Source: PALSA-1006 sp041660815 (GTDB lineage: Bacteria; Pseudomonadota; Gammaproteobacteria; Burkholderiales; Gallionellaceae). From it: a stretch of DNA of 64,000 nt. Where the stretch lies: contig JBAZVN010000012.1 of the NCBI GenBank assembly GCA_041660815.1, positions 55,726-119,725 of the forward strand. The letters are read 5' to 3'. Under the pieces are notes generated by a model. That model searched no databases. It saw only the letters and a program-made list of their open reading frames with translations, and was not told where the DNA came from. Numbering within the stretch: position 1 is the first letter of the stretch; each line of letters starts with the position of its first letter. Of this stretch, positions 26,832 through 36,087 are shown piece after piece. The translations under genes were made by a program, and so were the position numbers.

Positions 26832-27803
26832 CTACTCCACAACCCCGTACTCGCCCGGCTCAACCCGATCCCGCCCGGCTTTTTTCGCTTTATACAGCGC
26901 ATGGTCGGCGGATTTCAGCAGCACATCGAGTGAGATTTTTTCGTTGGGGATAACCGATGCCACGCCGCAACTGATGGTGACATGGCGCGATTCGGTGGCG
27001 TAATGCGGAATGTTCAATTCTGACACCTGCTGGCACATGCGGTTGGCAATCCACTTGGCACCGTCGGTGTCGGTTTCGCCCAGAACCAGCACAAACTCTT
27101 CGCCGCCGTAACGCGCCGCCAAATCGGTGGCACGGGGTGCGGCTTTGCCCACTTGTTCCGCTACTTTTTTCAGACACTCGTCGCCGGTCTGGTGACCGTA
27201 TTTATCGTTAAATAATTTAAAGTGATCCACATCAACCATAACCAGCGCAAACGGTTTTTTCATACGCTCGCAGCGCCGCCATTCGCGCAAAGAAAGCTCG
27301 TCGTACATACGCCGATTTGCAATGCCGGTTAGACCGTCTGTAGCGGATAATTTTTGCAGCATGCTATTTGCCTGATTAAGCTGCTGCGTCACTTTAACCA
27401 GATCCCGCTGCATTTCTACCAGACGATGCATAGCTCGCACTTTGGCTTTGAGCACCACTTCGCTGATCGGCTTCATCAGGTAATCATCACCGCCCACCTC
27501 TATACCGCGCGCCAAATCTTCATCTTTGTCCATGCTGGTGAGAAAAATGATGGCGGTCCAATCTTCCGGTTTTTCCATCGCGCGAATTTTGAGCGCCACA
27601 TCAAAGCCGTCGATATCCGGCAATTGGGCATCCAACAAAATAATATCGGGACGTTCGCGCTGATAAATATCCAGTGCCATTGCCCCCGATTCTGATTTGA
27701 GCGGCGTAATGTCCATGCGCTCCAAATAGGTGGTCAACACTTTAAGCGTGACTTTGCTGTCTTCCACCACCAATACTTTCAAGTTCGCAGATTTATTGCT
27801 CAT
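26832..27803 (-). CDS. Diguanylate cyclase with N-terminal receiver domain (PleD-like)
   Basis: 323 residues. A CheY-like receiver (8-125, phosphorylated Asp in DIILLDAQLPD) is followed by a linker and a GGDEF domain (about 160-318). The active-site motif is GGEEF, so it should be active, and an RxxD inhibitory site (RATD) lies exactly five residues upstream, predicting product inhibition by cyclic-di-GMP. It makes c-di-GMP in the cytoplasm. Its start overlaps the end of the uracil-DNA glycosylase gene by 11 bp. Confidence 0.92.
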   Translation of the reverse strand: MSNKSANLKVLVVEDSKVTLKVLTTYLERMDITPLKSESGAMALDIYQRERPDIILLDAQLPDIDGFDVALKIRAMEKPEDWTAIIFLTSMDKDEDLARGIEVGGDDYLMKPISEVVLKAKVRAMHRLVEMQRDLVKVTQQLNQANSMLQKLSATDGLTGIANRRMYDELSLREWRRCERMKKPFALVMVDVDHFKLFNDKYGHQTGDECLKKVAEQVGKAAPRATDLAARYGGEEFVLVLGETDTDGAKWIANRMCQQVSELNIPHYATESRHVTISCGVASVIPNEKISLDVLLKSADHALYKAKKAGRDRVEPGEYGVVE

Positions 27804-28545
27804 TTTTTTCCTTACTTAGTTTCATCGTCGCAACAGCCAAGCACAGGTCTTGCCACGCATGGGCTTTTTCGGCTGGCATGCGCAGCAAATAGGCAGGATG
27901 ATAAGTGATTATCACGGGAATTCCCTGATAATCATGCACGCTGCCGCGCAAGCTGGCCAGTGTCCCCTCTTTCCCCAACAATGCACTGGCTGCAATTTTT
28001 CCCAACACGATAATTAATTTGGGTTGAATCAAGGAAATTTGCCGATGCAGATAAGGCAAACATTGTCCGATTTCATCTGCCCCCAACGTATGCTGCTCGG
28101 TCGGCGTGCATTTTACGATATTGGTTTGGTATACCTTGTTACCGCGTTTAAGCTGGATCGCGGCGAGCATATTTTCCAACAACTTGCCTGACGCATTTTC
28201 ATCCACGCCCGGATCTTCACCAATAACCAGCCATTCTGCCTTTTCATCACCGCTACCCAATATCGGTTGTGCGCAACCGGCACGCAATTTACAGGAAACG
28301 CACTCATGAACCTTTTGCCCGAGTTCAGGCCAGTCAAGTTTGGCAACATCCACTCCCGGCACAGAAATTCGCTGATCCTGACTGACGGGCGGAATGAGCT
28401 CAGCGCTTAGAGGCGCCGCAAAATGATCAGCTTCAGCCGCTACGGAATTAACTTCACCGGTGTCGGGAGTTGGGATATTACGCCTCACCCAGAGCGGGTA
28501 AAGATTCAACTCGCGCAACACATTTTCATCCCGAAGATTTACCAT
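27793..28545 (-). CDS. Uracil-DNA glycosylase, family 4 (Fe-S)
   Basis: 250 residues. After a variable N-terminal extension (~90 residues) the catalytic domain begins with CVSCKLRAGC, which supplies two iron-sulphur cysteines. It contains the active-site loop VIGEDPGVDENASG, the LIIVLGKIAASALL strand, and the C-terminal HPAYLLR motif. It removes uracil from DNA. The N-terminal extension resembles that of DNA polymerase-associated homologues in betaproteobacteria. It follows rimI with a small overlap. Confidence 0.88.
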   Translation of the reverse strand: MVNLRDENVLRELNLYPLWVRRNIPTPDTGEVNSVAAEADHFAAPLSAELIPPVSQDQRISVPGVDVAKLDWPELGQKVHECVSCKLRAGCAQPILGSGDEKAEWLVIGEDPGVDENASGKLLENMLAAIQLKRGNKVYQTNIVKCTPTEQHTLGADEIGQCLPYLHRQISLIQPKLIIVLGKIAASALLGKEGTLASLRGSVHDYQGIPVIITYHPAYLLRMPAEKAHAWQDLCLAVATMKLSKEKNEQ

Positions 28546-28976
28546 TCCAATCCCATCAAAATTGCATCTTCCCGACCATTTTCAACCACATAATAATTCC
28601 GGCGCAAGCCGATTTTAGAAAAACCCAAGGCTTGATACAAGCCGATTGCCGGTGCATTGGACGCCCGCACTTCCAAAACGATTCGGTGCTTATCCTGCTT
28701 GCGAGCAATCACCATCATTGCCTGCAAAATCTGACGTCCGAAACCCTGGCGTTGATACTGCAAGGCGACGCCGATATTAAGTAATTCGGCATCATCCACG
28801 CCTTGCATTAAAATTACATACCCAGCAATTACACATTTAAAATCAAGTAGTTGGCATATATAGCCTGCCGTAAGCGCGTCTGAAAAATTACCGCGCGTCC
28901 AAGGATGCGCATGAATTTGTTGCTCGATCTGCAACACCGATTCGATGTCGCTTTCGAGCATCGCTCGCAGCTTCAT
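28539..28976 (-). CDS. rimI: Ribosomal-protein-S18-alanine N-acetyltransferase
   Basis: 145 residues, a GNAT acetyltransferase with the acetyl-CoA loop YQRQGFGRQILQAMM and the family motif LEVRASNAPAIGLYQALGF. It lies directly after tsaB with a 4-bp overlap, the common tsaB-rimI arrangement that supports this assignment over other GNATs. Confidence 0.85.
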   Translation of the reverse strand: MKLRAMLESDIESVLQIEQQIHAHPWTRGNFSDALTAGYICQLLDFKCVIAGYVILMQGVDDAELLNIGVALQYQRQGFGRQILQAMMVIARKQDKHRIVLEVRASNAPAIGLYQALGFSKIGLRRNYYVVENGREDAILMGLEW

Positions 28977-29644
28977 CGCTCGCTCGTTTTCAGCGCAACT
29001 TTATCGCGCAAATACAGCGGCAAAGCCAGCGCGGCATCGACTGAATTGCCTGCTGCAAATTCAAGTGCCGCGAGCTGCGCAATCGCACCGGCTTGCGGAA
29101 CCGATTGCGCATTGATAACACTTATTTGCCCCGCGTATCGCGCCGACAATTCATCCCCACTAACTAAAAATCCACTACCTGCGCCATGCCAATTTACGCC
29201 ACCGAGTACCGGCGCAGCACCTGCCTTACACAAGCACGGCGCAATAACTTCCTGCCACCTGTCATCCTGTTTTTCATAGGCGGCCAGATACAGTTCTCCC
29301 ATGCGCGCATCCAGCGCGGTGATCACTTTTGGATGCCCCGCTGCCTGCGCCAGCGCAGCCAAAGTGCATATTCCAACCACCTGCAAGTTAGCCCCCAACG
29401 CCAAGCCCTGTGCCACGCCGCACGCAATCCGCACACCGGTGAACGAACCCGGGCCTTTGCCGAAAGCGATACCGTGCATATCCTGAATCTTCAGCCCGGC
29501 ATCCTGCAGCAAACTGTCCAGCATTCCGATAAGCATTTCTGAATGCTTCTGCCCGACTAACGCGCTGCGTTCAGCGATGATGCCGTCTTGCCATAAGGCA
29601 ACCGAACAATATTCAGTGGAAGTTTCAAGCGCGAGGATTTTCAT
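28973..29644 (-). CDS. tsaB: tRNA threonylcarbamoyladenosine synthesis protein TsaB
   Basis: 223 residues. An ASKHA-fold partner of TsaD in making t6A37 of tRNA. Motifs: ILALETSTEYCSVAL at the N-terminus, HSEMLIGMLDSLL, and FGKGPGSFTGVRIACGVAQG. It lacks the metal-binding histidines of TsaD, as expected. Operon with ispF upstream and rimI downstream, overlapping each by 4 bp. Confidence 0.9.
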   Translation of the reverse strand: MKILALETSTEYCSVALWQDGIIAERSALVGQKHSEMLIGMLDSLLQDAGLKIQDMHGIAFGKGPGSFTGVRIACGVAQGLALGANLQVVGICTLAALAQAAGHPKVITALDARMGELYLAAYEKQDDRWQEVIAPCLCKAGAAPVLGGVNWHGAGSGFLVSGDELSARYAGQISVINAQSVPQAGAIAQLAALEFAAGNSVDAALALPLYLRDKVALKTSER

Positions 29645-30117
29645 TTAACGGACAATAACAGCGTTACCGCTTGCGCCGCGATGCCCTCACCGCGCCCGGT
29701 GTAGCCAAGCTGTTCCGTGGTGGTGGCTTTCACATTGATGGCACTAATTTCAACGCCCAAATCCGCTGCAATATTGGCAACCATCCGCGCAATATGCGGT
29801 GCCATTTTGGGCGCCTGCGCAATGATCGTGGCATCCACATTCGCCACACGATAACCCAACGCATTAATTTTTTCCGCCACATCGCGCAATAAAATCCGGC
29901 TATCGATATCTTTGAATTTTGCATCCGTGTCGGCGAAATGTTTGCCGATATCGCCCAGTGCAGCCGCGCCCAATAGCGCATCGCAAATAGCGTGCAACAA
30001 CACGTCCGCATCGGAATGTCCGAGCAGACCTTTTTCAAAGGGAATATCCACGCCGCCGATTATCAGCTTGCGCCCCTCCACCAGTTGGTGAACGTCAAAA
30101 CCTTGTCCGATGCGCAT
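29641..30117 (-). CDS. ispF: 2-C-methyl-D-erythritol 2,4-cyclodiphosphate synthase
   Basis: 158 residues. Fifth step of the MEP isoprenoid pathway. The N-terminal RIGQGFDVHQL supplies metal ligands, GLLGHSDADVLLHAICDALLG contains the conserved DHSDADVL-like motif, and TTEQLGYTGRGEGIAAQA is the C-terminal signature. Located 8 bp after ispD, the usual ispD-ispF pair. Confidence 0.95.
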   Translation of the reverse strand: MRIGQGFDVHQLVEGRKLIIGGVDIPFEKGLLGHSDADVLLHAICDALLGAAALGDIGKHFADTDAKFKDIDSRILLRDVAEKINALGYRVANVDATIIAQAPKMAPHIARMVANIAADLGVEISAINVKATTTEQLGYTGRGEGIAAQAVTLLLSVK

Positions 30118-30125
30118 AGATCCTC

Positions 30126-30806
30126 TTAGTAAATGTCTTTCAATAGCAATTCTGCCAGTCGAATATCCTGCGGATAGGTCACTTTAAAATTAGTTGAATC
30201 ACCCGCGACTAATTTAGGCTGCAGCCCCAAAGCTTCGATGGCCGAGGCTTCATCGGTAACGCTCTGGCACTGGTGCAATGCTTGCGCCAACAATCCGGCA
30301 CGGAACATTTGCGGGGTTTGTGCTTGCCATAATTTTTCACGGCTTTCGGTACATTCAATACGTTGCTGCGCATCGGCACGTTTTAAGGTATCCGCTACCG
30401 GAACCGCCAATATTCCACCCACCGCGTCATTATGTAACTCATTGATTAATTTAGATAAATGCGCCTGCGTTAAACAGGGACGGGCGGCATCGTGCACCAG
30501 CACCCAGTCATCCGGGTCCAGCTCGGAAGCCAGCAACCCGTTGGCCACGCTTTCAGCGCGCGTGGCTCCGCCGCAATACAGCGGCTCAAGCTTGCCCGCG
30601 CAATGCGACCAATCATAATTTTTAAAGTGTTCATCATCCGGGGATAACACAACAAAGACGGTCGTAATGGCGGGGCAGACACACAAGGTCGTGAGTGCGT
30701 AATACAACATCGGGTGCCCCGCCAACTCAAGATATTGTTTGGGTAGGTCGCTGCCCATTCGGGCGCCAAAACCTGCAGCGGGGACGATTGCGTAAAATTC
30801 AGTCAT
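30126..30806 (-). CDS. ispD: 2-C-methyl-D-erythritol 4-phosphate cytidylyltransferase
   Basis: 226 residues. Third step of the MEP pathway, joining CTP and methylerythritol phosphate. The nucleotide-binding start IVPAAGFGARMGSDLPKQY and the VLVHDAARPCL motif are clear. It precedes ispF in the same operon. Confidence 0.95.
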   Translation of the reverse strand: MTEFYAIVPAAGFGARMGSDLPKQYLELAGHPMLYYALTTLCVCPAITTVFVVLSPDDEHFKNYDWSHCAGKLEPLYCGGATRAESVANGLLASELDPDDWVLVHDAARPCLTQAHLSKLINELHNDAVGGILAVPVADTLKRADAQQRIECTESREKLWQAQTPQMFRAGLLAQALHQCQSVTDEASAIEALGLQPKLVAGDSTNFKVTYPQDIRLAELLLKDIY

Positions 30807-30871
30807 AGGTGAATTGTAAATGAAACAGGGATTGGTTCGTGAATTAGTAAAAAATTGCCCATTGGATAACT

Positions 30872-31936
30872 TTATTTTTCGATAATAATAAATTGCGATA
30901 CTAGGGGTTGATTCTCATTACCCCAGGTAAGCGTAGCCTCGTTCGCGCCGTCAAAGATGCGCCGCAAAAATGCCAGCGATAAAGTCTGGGTTGCCGCTTT
31001 AATTTGGGCATTTAATAAAATACCTCCGGTTCCGGCGCGATCCGTAAATACGCTGTGTGAGCCATCCTGAAACACGGTCAGAATTTTTAGCGAGCTCCCC
31101 ATCGCGTCAAACACCTTTATGCGGTCACTGGGCGGTGAAACATAACCGGGGATATTAATCGTATCTTCGGTACAGGTGATGTGCAGAGTCGGAATTCGGA
31201 CTCCGGCCAGAATGGGCACAAAATCATCTTCCCCATAAAACGGGGGGGCGGAAAGAATAATGGCCGCACTGATACGGGTATCGCGTAGTTGAATATTCTT
31301 TCCACTGCGCGCCAAATTGGCTCCCGCCGCCAACATCACAGTATTGGCGCCATAGGAATGTCCTGCCGCGACAATGCGATTTTGATTAATAAATACACCA
31401 TATTCGCTGGCCAGCAATTGATCCAGAGCGAAACTTAAATCATGCACGCGCTGGATCGCTTCATTATCATTTGCCGCATTTTGCAATCTCGGGATGATTG
31501 AAAATACATCGCCGCGCCACAAACTTCGATCACTGCCCACATGCTGAAGATGCAGGCTGGCATAACCGTGGTTCGCCCAATATTTACCCAAGTAGCTATA
31601 TCCGGAACGGGAACCGCCTATGCCATGCGAAAAAATAATGAGCGGAACCTGCTGACCTGACGCCACCTTTGGCCAGTATAAACGCGCGGGAACGGCACGA
31701 TCGCGCGCGCGATCGTGCCAATTTAAATCAACCAGTTCAAAAGAGAATAATCCCGGGTTTGCATAGGCGGGAGAAGTAACTAAGTCGCTTACAGATTTGC
31801 CTGTCGCACAGGAGGTAAGTAAAAAAACCGCAATCAAAATTGATGCGAAAAGCGGGACTGAAAAAAGCATATCTTTTTCAGGCGCCTTGCAACGCATTGT
31901 ATTTAAATGGTATTTAAATAACCCAATGAGCTTCAT
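30872..31936 (-). CDS. Alpha/beta-hydrolase lipoprotein (platelet-activating-factor acetylhydrolase-like)
   Basis: 354 residues from the ATG that overlaps the greB stop by 4 bp; a shorter start at 31870 is possible. A hydrophobic segment ends in a lipobox (FLLTSC), so the mature protein should be membrane-anchored. The hydrolase fold shows the oxyanion region IIFSHGIGGSRSGYS and the nucleophile elbow AAGHSYGAN. The C-terminal His lies in DGSHSVF. Substrate unknown. The order greB then hydrolase suggests co-transcription. Confidence 0.75.
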   Translation of the reverse strand: MKLIGLFKYHLNTMRCKAPEKDMLFSVPLFASILIAVFLLTSCATGKSVSDLVTSPAYANPGLFSFELVDLNWHDRARDRAVPARLYWPKVASGQQVPLIIFSHGIGGSRSGYSYLGKYWANHGYASLHLQHVGSDRSLWRGDVFSIIPRLQNAANDNEAIQRVHDLSFALDQLLASEYGVFINQNRIVAAGHSYGANTVMLAAGANLARSGKNIQLRDTRISAAIILSAPPFYGEDDFVPILAGVRIPTLHITCTEDTINIPGYVSPPSDRIKVFDAMGSSLKILTVFQDGSHSVFTDRAGTGGILLNAQIKAATQTLSLAFLRRIFDGANEATLTWGNENQPLVSQFIIIEK

Positions 31937-32496
31937 ATTTCAATATGCTGATACGTTACTGCCACTACAATAATTTCTTCCGCACCACCGGGCAACTGTA
32001 GCTTGACCGCATCATCCACACGCGCTTTAAGTAGAGCACGCGCCAACGGGGACACCCAACTAATATGTCCTTTGCCGGCATCCGCTTCATCAATGCCGAC
32101 AATGCTGTAGGTACGTTCGGTTCCATCCGCATGACACACGCTCACCGTCGCGCCAAAAAATACTTGCTCACAACCTTGTCTCTGCTGCGGATCAATAATC
32201 TCCGAATTTTCCATACGCTTGGCCAGAAACCGCAGGCGGCGGTCAATTTCACGCAGACGTTTTTTACCGTAAATATAGTCGCCGTTTTCGGAGCGGTCGC
32301 CATTCGACGCCGCCCAGTGCACCGTTTTAACCAGATCCGGGCGCTCCACATCCAGCAAATGCATATATTCGGTTTTTAAACGGCGATAGCCCGCCGGCGT
32401 CATATAATTTTTAGTGCCCGCCGGAATCGCGGGCATCGCTGCCAACTCATCTTCGTCGTCAGCATCATCGTTTTCGCGGGTAAAAGCTTTGCTCAT
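31933..32496 (-). CDS. greB: Transcription elongation factor GreB
   Basis: 187 residues from the internal ATG at 32496 (an ATG at 32508 adds 4 residues). The N-terminal coiled coil carries the acidic tip (NGDRSENGDYIYGKKRLREI) that reaches into the RNA polymerase secondary channel. The C-terminal FKBP-like domain follows (ISWVSPLARALL). The family member is GreB rather than GreA by length and by the NGDYIYGKKRLREID signature. It restarts backtracked polymerase. Confidence 0.93.
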   Translation of the reverse strand: MSKAFTRENDDADDEDELAAMPAIPAGTKNYMTPAGYRRLKTEYMHLLDVERPDLVKTVHWAASNGDRSENGDYIYGKKRLREIDRRLRFLAKRMENSEIIDPQQRQGCEQVFFGATVSVCHADGTERTYSIVGIDEADAGKGHISWVSPLARALLKARVDDAVKLQLPGGAEEIIVVAVTYQHIEI

Positions 32497-32551
32497 TCTG
32501 TGCCCCATATTGCTGATAATAATTTTGCTTGTGCAATGTTACGCGACCAGC

Positions 32552-32743
32552 CTATACCGTCAACCCTGCCCCATGCTTGCGTAACCACTCCTTGCGCTCG
32601 CGATAATCCGGCATCACCTTATCTACTTCATTCCAGAAGGCATCGCTATGGTCACGATGGTAAAAATGGCATAACTCATGCACCACGATGTAGTCGATCA
32701 CTTTTGGCGCGAACCAAGCCACCTGCTCACTGAAACGCTGCAT
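32552..32743 (-). pseudogene. 3' fragment of a YgjP/DUF45-type metalloprotease
   Basis: 63 codons in frame to a stop. The remaining sequence contains the zinc motif VVHELCHFYHRDHSDAFW and the family ending PDYRERKEWLRKHG, the last third of a protein usually about 220-240 residues long. Its 5' side stops exactly where the 161-bp repeat starts (32744). The residues read through into the repeat (NYFVSG-type text) are unrelated to the family, and the missing N-terminal part is not found elsewhere in the window. The gene was therefore cut when the island or repeat arrived. Confidence 0.75.
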
Positions 32744-32904
32744 TGTGTAATTGCAGGTCAATTTGATCCATTTCGTTAGGGCATTTGCATTTTCAAATGA
32801 CCCACTCACGAAATAGCAATTCATTGAATTTGGGTTTCAATGGCAATGATACGTGGGTCACACTTCTATGCAATTACCGGGGCAATCGGACGCGCAATTC
32901 AACA
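32744..32904. mobile_element. 161-bp element with inverted ends, copy R1
   Basis: Matches 40324-40484 at 160 of 161 positions in the same orientation. The ends are imperfect inverted repeats: TGTGTAATTGCAGGTC at one end and TGTTGAATTGCGCGTC reading in from the other (12/16). TGACCCAC also occurs about 45-55 bp in from each end, pointing inward. Repeated subterminal sites of this type resemble IS21-like ends. It is too short to code for a transposase, so it is MITE-like. No target-site duplication was visible. Confidence 0.8.
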
Positions 32905-32960
32905 TAATCGCTTCTCAGTGTTATAACGGATTCCAATTAATGGGGGGCAACTTCTCACAC

Positions 32961-35063
32961 CTACAGTCGCCCCAATCCCGTCAGCACCAGCCCCGAAATG
33001 CGGTGTACGTCTGTGCTAGCCATGAGTTCGCGGTTCTCTCTATCGTCGAGGCCGTTATTGAGCACCTGCCCCAAGTCTTGGCCTGCGTAGATTGCAATGC
33101 TTAATCCCATGGTTTCCAAAGAGATGAATTCCTGACCTGCCTCTGAGTAGAGGCCTACGGCGGTGTCGTAATCGTCAATATATTGTCGCGCCCAGTCTTT
33201 AGTGAATTCCTCGCGCTTCGTTCCTCGCAACAGGTCACAAACAGCACGAGCTGCACCACCGAAACCACCAACCAAGAAGAGCGGCTTCTGCTGCACAAGT
33301 GATATCCACGCCTCTTCAACCACACCGGGCGCAAGCCCCGAAAAACCTGCCATCTTGCCTCCGAGAACAAGGCGAGCTTGACTACTAGTGGTGATCAGCT
33401 GCCGCATAGCGGTCAACCCAAGTGCCCAAGCATAGCGGCGTTGTGGGGTGTCTGATCCGAGCACTCGACCGCTTTCTGTATACGGGAATATATCGTCCTC
33501 GCCCCAGGGCAAATCTGGACGTGGGCTTTGTTCGTATCGCGCAATATTCCCAGAAAATAGCTTCCATTCACTCTCACCATATCCTAACCAGAGCGGCCAT
33601 GGCGCGATATTCAATATTGCTCCTTTTATTGGTGCCGCCTGTACTCCTTCCGCCAGCTTCGAATAGGTTCGTACAAGTTCAAATAATCGTAGCGTGAAGT
33701 TCGATGCACGCGAGAAGTCTCCCTTTAGCGCACCGCCGTATGCGATTTGCAGTCCAGCCAAAAGCAAGTACAAATGGATCTCATCAGTTAGGGTCTCGAA
33801 ATGCTTTTGCGACAGCCCGTAGAGATGCAAATCATCGCTCTCTGAAATTGAAACAGTGATGGTGGAGATATGTTCCGGCAATACAAGTCGTGCAACCTTG
33901 GTTAACGGAGTAAGGAAGTGAGCTCTAGGGCGCAATTGTTGCAAAACCTCGAGTTCCTCGCGACCAAGAGGTGGGTCAGGGTATAGGAAGGTCTTTTCAG
34001 AATCCGCGTTACCGCATTCGTGAGCTAGAGTGAGGGCCTCGGGAGCGGAAGGCAAAACCACCTCATCAGGCTCGGCCTCTCGTTCTAGTATGGCGCGATT
34101 ATGTATAAATCTTAGTGCCTCCAGCACTGCGCAATCAACCACTCGACGTGCATCCACTCCGGAATCGCTGTATTGCCAGCGCACAGTCGGCACGTTACCG
34201 ATATATGGAAAGCTGCGTGCCTCGCCGGATTGCAGCGCATCCACGATTAGCACATGTGCCCCAAATCGCTTCGCCTCCAACACCTCACGTCGACACCACG
34301 GACTCGCGCTGTAATGGTCAGTTTGAAACGCCAACATGATAGAACAATCTCGAATTCCCGCCGAAATTGCATCAGCAAAACCTTGTCCGGTAGCAATCTC
34401 GCTGGCATCGTACCAAATAGCAACAGGCAGTTCATTCAACACTGCGCGAGTCTGTCGCACTGGATCCTGTTGGTCCGCCGCTAAATCCACCTTTGCATGA
34501 CTGAGAAATATTGACACTGGCGCCTGCATTCGACTTGGTGCTACAGCAGGTACCTTGCCATTCACCAGCAGTTGTATCGCCCGTGAGGCGATGTGGAAGG
34601 AAATGTCAGCTAAACGCCTATTTGTTGCCTCGCTCGTCTCCATCGTGGCTACCAAAATTGCCGGTAGAATATGGCGTGTGTCACTTACGTGGAATCCCTC
34701 TTGCTCCAAGGCGACAGGAAGGACATGATGCGGACTTTCATTAAGTGGTGTCTGTTCTAGTGCTTGCCGCACGAAGTCGATCCAGTCGTTGCCTGTGCCG
34801 TTATGCACAGTGCGCACCATGCGCTCGTCTGCCAGAATAACTACAAGGCTGTGTTGTGCAACATCGAGATTTAGCCCGCGCTCTTTATCGAGTGCTGGGG
34901 GTAAATCATCACCCATATCAGGAATGAAATAAACTGGGACACGTAGCCCACCACTGGCGGGGCGGGCAACAAAGTGCCGCATGAGTGATGCCGCCAAGCT
35001 GTTGGCCACTTCTGATTTCGGGTGGGCTAACAGATAAATGTGCAGCGGTGGGCGAGTATCCAT
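32961..35063 (-). CDS. TIR-domain protein with SLOG-like C-terminal domain
   Basis: About 700 residues from the ATG at 35063 (a TTG 21 bp upstream is possible). The N-terminal ~165 residues form an alpha/beta domain (LHIYLLAHPKSEV), itself TIR-like. Residues ~181-298 are a clear TIR domain (SIFLSHAKVDL) with the catalytic Glu of SPWCRRE at about 260. The C-terminal third has QIAYGGALKGDF and ARLVLGGKMAGFSG...KPLFLVGGFGGAARAV, the glycine-rich pattern of SLOG nucleotide-binding domains as in ThsA. It may make and/or sense an NAD-derived signal. Last gene of the cassette. Confidence 0.7.
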   Translation of the reverse strand: MDTRPPLHIYLLAHPKSEVANSLAASLMRHFVARPASGGLRVPVYFIPDMGDDLPPALDKERGLNLDVAQHSLVVILADERMVRTVHNGTGNDWIDFVRQALEQTPLNESPHHVLPVALEQEGFHVSDTRHILPAILVATMETSEATNRRLADISFHIASRAIQLLVNGKVPAVAPSRMQAPVSIFLSHAKVDLAADQQDPVRQTRAVLNELPVAIWYDASEIATGQGFADAISAGIRDCSIMLAFQTDHYSASPWCRREVLEAKRFGAHVLIVDALQSGEARSFPYIGNVPTVRWQYSDSGVDARRVVDCAVLEALRFIHNRAILEREAEPDEVVLPSAPEALTLAHECGNADSEKTFLYPDPPLGREELEVLQQLRPRAHFLTPLTKVARLVLPEHISTITVSISESDDLHLYGLSQKHFETLTDEIHLYLLLAGLQIAYGGALKGDFSRASNFTLRLFELVRTYSKLAEGVQAAPIKGAILNIAPWPLWLGYGESEWKLFSGNIARYEQSPRPDLPWGEDDIFPYTESGRVLGSDTPQRRYAWALGLTAMRQLITTSSQARLVLGGKMAGFSGLAPGVVEEAWISLVQQKPLFLVGGFGGAARAVCDLLRGTKREEFTKDWARQYIDDYDTAVGLYSEAGQEFISLETMGLSIAIYAGQDLGQVLNNGLDDRENRELMASTDVHRISGLVLTGLGRL

Positions 35064-35084
35064 TGGTCGGTTTATAGAACGCAA

Positions 35085-36035
35085 CTACACAGAATGCATC
35101 GGCGTAAAGACAGGAGCCAATGTACCGTTGAGAAAACGGTTTTTCACAATCTCCAGATGTTCCTTTTTCACCGCTTCACTGCGTCCCAAGTTTATTAGTC
35201 GCCTTATTGTATCTGGACGTGCATCATCTAACGAGAATTCGCCAGCGTTAGCAGTTACGTTGATACGGTGCAGACGGTCGTTCAACAGCAATTTGGCTTG
35301 AGCCTGTGCCGCTTCCATCTGGCCTTCGAACATTAGATCAACAAGACCGATATTCCACTGGGCGACGCCGTCATCTGTGTGGTCGGCGATACTGGATGGC
35401 TTAGCAGTGGTGCCGATACTAAGAACGTCAATATTACCGAGTGACGCACCGAGGAATGCGACAGCCTCTGTTACACCCACCATCACAGGGCTATTTGCCC
35501 AGACACCCCCATCTACATAGCTTGCATCCTTATGAGCAGGAAATGGCGCGGCATCAAAATACGTTGGTGCGGCTGAGGTTGCCAGCGCAACATCAACAGC
35601 AAGTGCATCAATATCGTACTTAAATCGTTCGTGATGCGCTGTTTTCATCACCAAAATTCGCCCTGATACAGCGTCATACGTGGGAAGGACCAATCTACAT
35701 TTCGACTCTCCGAATTTGCGCGCACCAAAAACATCGGTCAACTCCTTGCGCAATACTGCGCTCGAGTGCTTGGTCCAAAACAACTGCTTTGCTTTTTTTA
35801 CAAGGCTGGTCTTTGGGAAAATTACTGGGCCTTTGTCAGAATAGAATTTCAGAATTTCACTTGCGGGCATACCCAAGCCAAGCCCTAATGCAAGGATTCC
35901 GCCAGTAGATGTACCCGTAATTAAATCAAAGTGATTAACTGCGGCTTGGCCAGTTTCTTCTTCGATCGTTGCAAGTACCGAAGCGGTGAATGCACCTTTT
36001 ATGCCGCCGCCATCTAGACTGAGGATACGAAACAT
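35085..36035 (-). CDS. Patatin-like phospholipase (CapV-like effector)
   Basis: 316 residues from the ATG at 36035, chosen because GGAG lies 5 bp upstream. Patatin motifs are complete: oxyanion glycine run LSLDGGGIKGAF near the N-terminus, nucleophile Ser in GTSTGG, and catalytic Asp in VDGGVWANSP. In anti-phage systems such lipases degrade the inner membrane when activated. It lies between a TIR gene and the TIR-SLOG gene, so activation by a TIR-made signal is plausible; that is inference. Confidence 0.85.
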   Translation of the reverse strand: MFRILSLDGGGIKGAFTASVLATIEEETGQAAVNHFDLITGTSTGGILALGLGLGMPASEILKFYSDKGPVIFPKTSLVKKAKQLFWTKHSSAVLRKELTDVFGARKFGESKCRLVLPTYDAVSGRILVMKTAHHERFKYDIDALAVDVALATSAAPTYFDAAPFPAHKDASYVDGGVWANSPVMVGVTEAVAFLGASLGNIDVLSIGTTAKPSSIADHTDDGVAQWNIGLVDLMFEGQMEAAQAQAKLLLNDRLHRINVTANAGEFSLDDARPDTIRRLINLGRSEAVKKEHLEIVKNRFLNGTLAPVFTPMHSV

Positions 36036-36087
36036 AGCTACTCCACAATAGGGATTGAAAGAAGATAGAAAATTGGTACTGACGTTG

